DNA of 21,157 bases from Gammaproteobacteria bacterium (GTDB taxonomy: Bacteria; Pseudomonadota; Gammaproteobacteria; UBA6429; Thiohalophilaceae), in NCBI GenBank assembly GCA_013152045.1, contig JAADGZ010000128.1, positions 1 through 21,157 of the forward strand, in the 5' to 3' direction. This document shows, one piece after another, positions 15,372-21,157 of this stretch (its first letter is position 1; each line of letters starts with the position of its first letter). The translations under genes and the position numbers were made by a program. The notes under the pieces were generated by a model. The model did no database searches. It was given only the letters and a program-made list of their open reading frames with translations, and had not been told where the DNA came from.

Positions 15372-16708
15372 GATTCCAGCTTTTTAATGGTTGAAATAAT
15401 ATGACCGTTGGCTAAGCGGGTTTTTATTTGTTGGCCCACTGTAAGTTCCTGACTCGAACGAATAATATGCTTGTTATCCAGCTCAGTGGTAATAGTATAA
15501 CCGCGTGCAAGCGTAGCCAAAGGGCTGACGGTATCAAGGTTATGCATCAGGTGTTGCAGTCGTTGCCGGTTTTGTTTTAGCCGATGCTGCATGGCTTGTC
15601 GAAGTCGGTGATCGTTATCGCTCAGTTGTTGCTGTTTGCGCTCAAGCTGATGGCCGGGTTGATGTTGCTGCAATTTCTGCATCAGTATGTTGAGCGTATG
15701 TTGTTTGTATTGCAACCGGTGTTGCATGATCTGTTGCATGCGTAATTCGAGCTCATCCAGTCGTTGAGCCGTGTCCTGCAAACGGCGTCCCGGATGGCGC
15801 AGTCGCTTGCGCAGATTGTACAGTTGTTGCCCGTTGCTTTGCAGGTTTGCCGTGACGCTGTTGTGGAGTCGGCAAAAAAGCTGCTGTGTCTGTTGCAAAA
15901 GCGCCTGCTGATCCGGGCTGGCCAGTTCGGCGGCGGCGGTGGGGGTGGGAGCGCGTTGGTCGGCGACAAAGTCAGCAATGCTGAAGTCGATTTCATGGCC
16001 AACACCGCTGATAAGCGGAATCGGGCAGTCATAAATAGCGCGGGCGACCACTTCTTCATTGAAGGCGCGCAGATCCTCTAAAGAACCGCCACCACGGGCC
16101 AGAATCAGAACTTCACAGTCACGCCGTTGTGAGGCAAGCTGGATACTTGCGGCAATCTCCTCGGCGGCATTTTCTCCCTGTACGGCAACGGCATAAATAA
16201 CCACGGCGATGGCCGGAAAGCGGCGTTGCAGGGTGCTTAGAATATCTCGAATGGCGGCACCACTGGGCGAGGTGATAATACCGATACGTTGCGGCATGAT
16301 CGGCAGAGCTTGCTTGTGCGCTGCATCGAACAGGCCCTCCTGATTTAGGCGCTGTTTCAATTCTTCGAAGGCGCGTTGCAGCGCACCGTCACCGGCTTCT
16401 TCCATATGTTCAATGATGAGCTGGAATTCGCCGCGTGCTTCATACAGGCTGATGCGTGCGCGTACCAGCACCTGGCTACCGTTTTCCGGTCGAAAACGCA
16501 GCAGCCTGTTGCGGTTACGAAACATGGCACTACGTACCGAGGCGCTCTGATCCTTGAGCGAAAAATACCAGTGCCCGGAAGCAGGTCGGGCCAGGTTGGA
16601 GATCTCGCCTTCCAGCCAGAGCAGGGCAAAGCTGCCTTCTAGCAGACCACGGGCTTCGCGGTTCAGGCGGGAGACACTGTAAATATCTCGTTCAATATTG
16701 CTGGGCAT
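15368..16708 (-). CDS. xseA: Exodeoxyribonuclease VII large subunit
   Basis: Large subunit of exonuclease VII, which degrades single-stranded DNA in both directions with XseB. The 446-residue chain starts with IYSVSRLNREARGLLEGSF. An OB-fold domain follows (about 5-105, including GEISNLARPASGHWYFSLKD), then the catalytic domain with IGIITSPSGAAIRDIL, ILARGGGSLEDLRAFN and PLISGVGHEIDFSIADFVAD, then ADQRAPTPTAAAELASPD. A long Gln/Leu/Arg-rich coiled coil (about 270-395) leads to a short C-terminal domain with LARGYTI. All expected parts are present. The ATG at 16708 is chosen over a TTG at 16717; neither has a strong Shine-Dalgarno. xseB is not in the window. xseA divergent from guaB is the ancestral layout, here interrupted by a small lipoprotein gene. 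Confidence 0.96.
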   Translation of the reverse strand: MPSNIERDIYSVSRLNREARGLLEGSFALLWLEGEISNLARPASGHWYFSLKDQSASVRSAMFRNRNRLLRFRPENGSQVLVRARISLYEARGEFQLIIEHMEEAGDGALQRAFEELKQRLNQEGLFDAAHKQALPIMPQRIGIITSPSGAAIRDILSTLQRRFPAIAVVIYAVAVQGENAAEEIAASIQLASQRRDCEVLILARGGGSLEDLRAFNEEVVARAIYDCPIPLISGVGHEIDFSIADFVADQRAPTPTAAAELASPDQQALLQQTQQLFCRLHNSVTANLQSNGQQLYNLRKRLRHPGRRLQDTAQRLDELELRMQQIMQHRLQYKQHTLNILMQKLQQHQPGHQLERKQQQLSDNDHRLRQAMQHRLKQNRQRLQHLMHNLDTVSPLATLARGYTITTELDNKHIIRSSQELTVGQQIKTRLANGHIISTIKKLES

Positions 16709-16756
16709 CAGAGGCAAAATATAGGGAAAAAAAAGAAAAAAGGGGGATAAAGGAAG

Positions 16757-16807
16757 GATACAAGGGGAGAGATAAAGCTTTTTGGCCTGTCTCTTTCCCC
16801 TTGTATC
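16757..16807 (-). terminator. Long hairpin downstream of the small lipoprotein gene
   Basis: GATACAAGGGGAGAGA (from 16757) pairs with TCTCTTTCCCCTTGTATC (ending 16807) with a 2-nt bulge, around a 17-nt loop. It starts 15 nt after the lipoprotein stop on the minus strand and is followed, after a pyrimidine-rich stretch, by long T-runs (minus strand, about 16740-16727). It probably ends that transcript before xseA, or could modulate the xseA leader. Confidence 0.6.
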
Positions 16808-16821
16808 TGTTTTGGGACTAG

Positions 16822-17124
16822 TTAACTATGTGGTCCAGCGTTTCGCTGCTCGGCATATTGCTTGAGTGCGTTATCACCTTGTCTGGCAGCCTTGTTAGCA
16901 AGTTTAATAGCCGCCTTAATATCCCCTTTTTTAAGGGCGGATTTTGCCTTTTTGATGATTTTCCCCGTATCACGCCATACGTAGTCAACCTTGGCTGCCT
17001 GCTTGGCTTTTTGCTCGGCCTTACTGATGGCGGCTTTAGCTTCATCGGTGTTGGCTGCAGGTGGACTATAGGCGCAGGCATTCAGGGATAAAGCTGCGAT
17101 GGCAGCGAGTAGTAGTGTTTTCAT
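16822..17124 (-). CDS. Small lipoprotein resembling SoxXA-binding protein (SoxK/SAXB)
   Basis: A 100-residue exported lipoprotein. The signal ends at the lipobox LNAC with Cys17. The mature part is helical and Ala/Lys-rich: EAKAAISKAEQKAKQAAKV, then VWRDTGKIIKKAKSALKKGD and IKLANKAARQGDNALKQ. The WRDTGK-x-KKAK-x-ALK-x-GD pattern resembles small proteins described as SoxXA-binding (SoxK/SAXB), which bind the SoxXA cytochrome of the sulfur-oxidation pathway. Related small lipoproteins occur in bacteria without Sox, so the annotation names only the family. GGAGGAG precedes the ATG at 17124. No sox gene is in the window. It lies between divergent xseA and guaB. Confidence 0.65.
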   Translation of the reverse strand: MKTLLLAAIAALSLNACAYSPPAANTDEAKAAISKAEQKAKQAAKVDYVWRDTGKIIKKAKSALKKGDIKAAIKLANKAARQGDNALKQYAEQRNAGPHS

Positions 17125-17208
17125 AACTCCTCCAAAATATAAAATGAGATGGATTAACGGTTACCCCAAAGGGATGACCTGAGTTTATCGTTATTATTTT
17201 CTTCACTC

Positions 17209-17231
17209 GGAATGCGGTTTTCCCGCGTTCC
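17209..17231. other. Hairpin in the divergent region before guaB
   Basis: GGAATGCGG (17209-17217) pairs with CCGCGTTCC (17223-17231), with one G-T pair, around a TTTTC loop. It lies about 67-90 nt upstream of the guaB -35 and about 85 nt upstream of the small lipoprotein start. It may be a repeat, an operator or part of a leader. Function is unknown. Confidence 0.3.
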
Positions 17232-17297
17232 CTCACTGATGGGGAAATTATGCGGTCATCTGAGCAGATTGGCAACCATTGCATTTATTCATTCTTG

Positions 17298-17326
17298 TTT
17301 ACCCATGCCATGAAAAACTTTATAAT
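17298..17326 (+). promoter_or_regulatory. Sigma70-type promoter of guaB
   Basis: The -35 TTTACC (17298-17303) and the perfect -10 TATAAT (17321-17326) are separated by 17 nt. The expected start is near 17333, about 30 nt before the guaB ATG. GACGCG directly after the -10 is a GC-rich discriminator, which in E. coli guaB and rRNA promoters goes with stringent (ppGpp) control; applying this here is inference. Confidence 0.65.
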
Positions 17327-17328
17327 GA

Positions 17329-18825
<1,497 letters not shown>

Positions 18826-18852
18826 TTTCCTGTTTTTTTGACAAAAAAATCA

Positions 18853-18933
18853 GTAGGTTGGGCTTCATAAAATGAAGCCCAACAATATAGTAAACCAGGC
18901 ATGTTGGGCTTCATTTCATTCAGCCCAACCTAC
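18853..18933. repeat. Compound palindromic repeat in the guaB-guaA gap
   Basis: Outer arms GTAGGTTGGGCT (18853-18864) and AGCCCAACCTAC (18922-18933) are perfectly complementary. Inside, GTTGGGCTTCAT and ATGAAGCCCAAC form a tight hairpin around a short A-rich loop, and a third GTTGGGCTTCAT copy begins near 18903. The element can therefore fold as two side-by-side hairpins or as one large one. It shares GTAGGTTGG and TTGGGCTTC with 531-620. It occupies most of the intergenic space of the gua operon, so it may attenuate or process the transcript. Confidence 0.8.
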
Positions 18934-18959
18934 AATTTGTTTATGAATGACGATTCCCT

Positions 18960-20537
18960 ATGACCACCGATATCCACGCTCATCGCATCCTGATTCTTGA
19001 TTTTGGTTCCCAATACACCCAATTGATAGCCCGCCGCGTACGCGAAGCGGGGGTTTATTGCGAGCTGGTGCCCTGTGATCTGGACGAAGCGGAAATCCGT
19101 GACTTCAATCCCCGCGCCATTATTCTTTCCGGCGGGCCGGAATCGGTGACCGGAGACGATACCCCGCGCGCCCCGGATCTGGTGTTTGAGCTGGGCGTAC
19201 CGGTGCTGGGGATCTGCTACGGCATGCAGACCATGGCCGAACAGTTGGGCGGCAAGGTGGAAAATGCAAAGCAGCATGAATATGGCTATGCCCAGGTGCG
19301 TGCCCATGGTCATACCGCACTTTTGAAAGACATTGAAGATCACACCAGCCCAGAGGGTTACGGCCTGCTGGATGTGTGGATGAGCCACGGCGATCAGGTT
19401 ATCAAGCTGCCCAAGGGCTTCAAACTGATGGCCTCGACCGAGACGGCACCTATCGCAGGCATGGCGGATGAGACTCGGCGTTTTTATGGTCTGCAGTTTC
19501 ATCCGGAAGTGACCCACACCCGCCAGGGTGAGCGCATTATCGAGCGCTTCGTTCACGATATCGCTGGTTGTGAAGGCCTGTGGACGGCGGACAATATTAT
19601 TGAGGACAGCATCAAAACCATCCATGAAAAGGTGGGCGATGACGAGGTTCTGTTGGGGCTATCTGGTGGCGTAGATTCGTCAGTAGTGGCGGCACTGCTG
19701 CATCGCGCTATCGGTGACAAGTTGACCTGCGTGTTTGTCGATAATGGTCTGCTGCGTCATCGTGAAGGGGATCAGGTCATGTCCACCTTTGCCGAACATA
19801 TGGGCGTGCATGTTATTCGGGTAGACGCCGAAGCGCGTTTTCTCAATGCCTTGGGCGGGGTGAGTGATCCGGAACAAAAACGCAAGATCATCGGCAACCT
19901 GTTTGTGGAGGTGTTCGAGGAAGAAGCCGCCAAACTGAAAAACGCCAAATGGCTGGCGCAGGGTACTATTTATCCTGACGTGATTGAATCCGCCGGTGCC
20001 AAAACCGGTAAAGCACATTTGATTAAGTCCCATCACAATGTCGGCGGCCTGCCGGAACACATGAAACTCAAGCTCTGTGAACCCCTGCGGGAACTGTTCA
20101 AGGACGAAGTGCGCAAGCTGGGCGTGGAGCTGGGCTTGCCCTATGACATGGTTTATCGTCACCCCTTCCCCGGCCCGGGCCTGGGCGTGCGTATTCTCGG
20201 CGAAGTGAAAAAGGAATATGCTGATATTTTGCGGCTGGCGGATTATATCTTTATTGAAGAACTCTACAGCCATGATTTGTATGACAAGGTCAGTCAGGCC
20301 TTTACCGTTTTCCTGCCGGTAAAATCCGTCGGCGTCACCGGTGACGGTCGCCGTTACCAATATGTGGTGAGCCTGCGGGCAGTAGAAACCATCGACTTCA
20401 TGACTGCGCGCTGGGCGCATTTACCTTACGAATTTCTGGAAACCGTCTCCAGCCGGATTATTAATGAAGTTCCCGGCATTTCCCGTGTCGCCTACGATAT
20501 TTCCAGCAAACCACCTGCCACCATCGAGTGGGAGTAG
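18960..20537 (+). CDS. guaA: GMP synthase (glutamine-hydrolysing)
   Basis: GMP synthase aminates XMP to GMP with glutamine and ATP. The 525-residue chain has an N-terminal class I glutamine amidotransferase with [18 protein letters not shown], the nucleophile Cys86 in GICYGMQ, and the His-x-Glu of [10 protein letters not shown]. The ATP-pyrophosphatase domain follows, with the PP-loop LSGGVDSSV at about 234-242. The C-terminal dimerisation domain carries [15 protein letters not shown] and ends KPPATIEWE, the family's usual last residues. All active-site parts are present and length is normal. The ATG at 18960 is chosen because it matches the family start; the Shine-Dalgarno is weak. It follows guaB as in the classical guaBA operon. 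Confidence 0.98.
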   Translation: MTTDIHAHRILILDFGSQYTQLIARRVREAGVYCELVPCDLDEAEIRDFNPRAIILSGGPESVTGDDTPRAPDLVFELGVPVLGICYGMQTMAEQLGGKVENAKQHEYGYAQVRAHGHTALLKDIEDHTSPEGYGLLDVWMSHGDQVIKLPKGFKLMASTETAPIAGMADETRRFYGLQFHPEVTHTRQGERIIERFVHDIAGCEGLWTADNIIEDSIKTIHEKVGDDEVLLGLSGGVDSSVVAALLHRAIGDKLTCVFVDNGLLRHREGDQVMSTFAEHMGVHVIRVDAEARFLNALGGVSDPEQKRKIIGNLFVEVFEEEAAKLKNAKWLAQGTIYPDVIESAGAKTGKAHLIKSHHNVGGLPEHMKLKLCEPLRELFKDEVRKLGVELGLPYDMVYRHPFPGPGLGVRILGEVKKEYADILRLADYIFIEELYSHDLYDKVSQAFTVFLPVKSVGVTGDGRRYQYVVSLRAVETIDFMTARWAHLPYEFLETVSSRIINEVPGISRVAYDISSKPPATIEWE

Positions 20538-20844
20538 GTCCGCATTCGGCATGTGCTGGTCCCTTTAAAGCATCTAAACACACAAAACCCCTCGTACTTC
20601 AAGACTGATGGGTGTCTGCATCTGGCATTGATTTGCACACGCAAGCACCCCCCTTTATTCGCTAACTATTTAAGGTATAACAGTTTTACTTCTTGACGGG
20701 CAAAATCCAGAATGACTCTAAATGCAGTGTTATAACTAATGTCCTATTGAGTCCCTGTGGTTAGTTATAAATAATCTAGACAATACCTGATCATGCTGCT
20801 GTATTACTATCGTTTTAATTGTTGCTAATGCAATTATAAACAAT
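20538..20844. other. Gene-free region with inverted repeat and vestigial peptide copy
   Basis: No conventional gene is seen. TTATAACTAA (20730-20739) and TTAGTTATAA (20761-20770) are perfect 10-bp inverted arms around 21 nt. TTGACG (20693-20698) and TCTAAA (20717-20722), 18 nt apart, could be a weak promoter. GCTAACTATTTAA at 20661-20673 also occurs at 20971 and 21127 in the tandem repeat. From about 20793 a frame after a TGA reads SCCCITIVLIVANA and then IINNQNQISLRDK before TAA at about 20872, like a signal peptide plus the Asn/Gln tail of the repeats, but it has no usual start codon in that frame. I read it as a decayed copy. Confidence 0.5.
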
Positions 20845-20898
20845 CAAAACCAGATCAGTTTGCGAGATAAATAATAAATCTAACAGGGAGTTTAGTTG

Positions 20899-20958
20899 AT
20901 GAATCACTGCATACCTTTCACTCGCAGCATACTTCTACTTTGTCCGATCATTTTGTAG
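20899..20958 (+). CDS. Signal-peptide-like micro-ORF, repeat unit A, closed by TAG
   Basis: ATG 20899 with GGGAG 9 nt upstream opens 19 codons, MNHCIPFTRSILLLCPIIL, then TAG at 20956-20958. Reading on past the TAG in frame gives SVSAANYLNNQNQNQNQ and ISLQDKQ before TAA at 21031-21033. The whole looks like an Arg-bearing n-region, a hydrophobic core, an SVSA-A cleavage site and a 20-residue Asn/Gln-rich mature peptide, split by an amber codon. A change from TGG (Trp) would explain it. Whether it is expressed is unknown. Confidence 0.3.
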   Translation: MNHCIPFTRSILLLCPIIL

Positions 20959-21054
20959 TCGGTTTCGGCTGCTAACTATTTAAATAACCAAAATCAAAAC
21001 CAAAACCAGATCAGTTTGCAGGATAAACAATAAATCTAACAGGGAGTTTAGTTG

Positions 21055-21114
21055 ATGAATCACCGTATACCTTTCACTCGCAGCATACTTCTACTTTGTC
21101 CGATCATTTTGTAG
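21055..21114 (+). CDS. Signal-peptide-like micro-ORF, repeat unit B, closed by TAG
   Basis: The same 19-codon frame as in unit A, with Cys4 replaced by Arg (MNHRIPFTRSILLLCPIIL) and the same TAG at 21112-21114. The frame past the TAG (SVSAANYLNNQNQN) runs off the window end. The shared TAG implies it predates the duplication or was copied with it. Arg at position 4 makes the n-region more typical of a signal peptide than in unit A. Confidence 0.3.
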   Translation: MNHRIPFTRSILLLCPIIL

Positions 21115-21157
21115 TCGGTTTCGGCTGCTAACTATTTAAATAACCAAAATCAAAACC

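Larger units (their letters stand above)
20845..21157 (+). repeat. Tandem repeat, period 156 bp (52 codons), running to the window end
   Basis: Unit A is 20845-21000 and unit B is 21001-21156. They match at 151 of 156 positions by my alignment, with differences only at the 5' third. The last base (21157) fits the first base of a third unit. Each unit holds the end of an Asn/Gln-rich frame, a stop, a GGGAG site and a new ATG micro-ORF. It is not a CRISPR array: the units abut without unique spacers. Because the period is a multiple of three, all units share one frame. Confidence 0.95.

Noticed and set aside
15764..16081. Plus-strand frame with a glycine run inside xseA
   Set aside because: It is the antisense shadow of the Ala/Pro-rich conserved part of xseA; the minus-strand frame has full family support.
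16818..17081. 87-codon minus-strand frame overlapping the small lipoprotein gene
   Set aside because: The alternative frame at 16822-17124 has a lipobox, a strong Shine-Dalgarno and family resemblance; this one has none.
20730..20770. Integron attC-like site
   Set aside because: The 10-bp arms with a 21-nt loop make a simple 41-nt palindrome, too short and lacking the paired inner boxes and correct core triplets of attC. No integrase is present.
20845..21157. CRISPR array
   Set aside because: Units of 156 bp abut directly without unique spacers, and no cas gene is present.

Overview
The window reads as chromosomal DNA of a gammaproteobacterium of moderate GC. The order rlmN-pilF-rodZ-hisS-yfgM-bamB-der, followed by xseA divergent from guaB-guaA, is a recognisable gammaproteobacterial arrangement. 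Outer-membrane proteins, lipoproteins and a type IV pilus pilotin show a Gram-negative envelope. The genus cannot be fixed from sequence alone. A SoxXA-binding-like lipoprotein and a FadL/OmpP1 porin would fit a sulfur-oxidising or hydrocarbon/lipid-using relative, but that is a weak hint.

Left end (1-2861): a small hypothetical gene with a structured-looking leader, a block of two different palindromes, a FadL/OmpP1-type outer-membrane protein (minus strand) and a typical 2-Cys peroxiredoxin (minus strand) with a clear intrinsic terminator.

Housekeeping block (3133-10643, plus strand): rlmN, pilF, rodZ, hisS, yfgM, bamB and der, closely packed and partly overlapping. Two genes are broken in this sequence. 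rlmN has lost about 7 nt in the conserved SLHA motif and shifts frame. bamB has an in-frame TAA at its middle while the reading frame continues intact to the usual end. ispG, usually between rodZ and hisS, is not there, and a palindromic repeat sits between hisS and yfgM.

Accessory envelope block (10960-14477, plus strand): an outer-membrane porin-like protein, a short PstS-like periplasmic protein and two Sel1-repeat proteins with long Lys/Arg/Glu/Ala helices. All four carry export signals, so this may be a periplasm/outer-membrane module.

Right part: an M23 (LytM) peptidase translationally coupled to xseA (minus strand), a SoxXA-binding-like lipoprotein (minus strand), then guaB with a good sigma70-type promoter and guaA. 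A compound palindromic repeat lies between guaB and guaA.

The last 620 nt hold no conventional gene. They contain an inverted repeat and an exact-period 156-bp (52-codon) tandem repeat that runs to the last base. Each unit encodes a signal-peptide-like micro-ORF with its own Shine-Dalgarno, closed by an in-frame TAG; beyond the TAG the same frame continues into a signal-cleavage-like site and a short Asn/Gln-rich tail. A degenerate copy of the tail lies just upstream. This is the most unusual element in the window. The window ends one base into what would be a third unit, so the array may be longer or collapsed in assembly.
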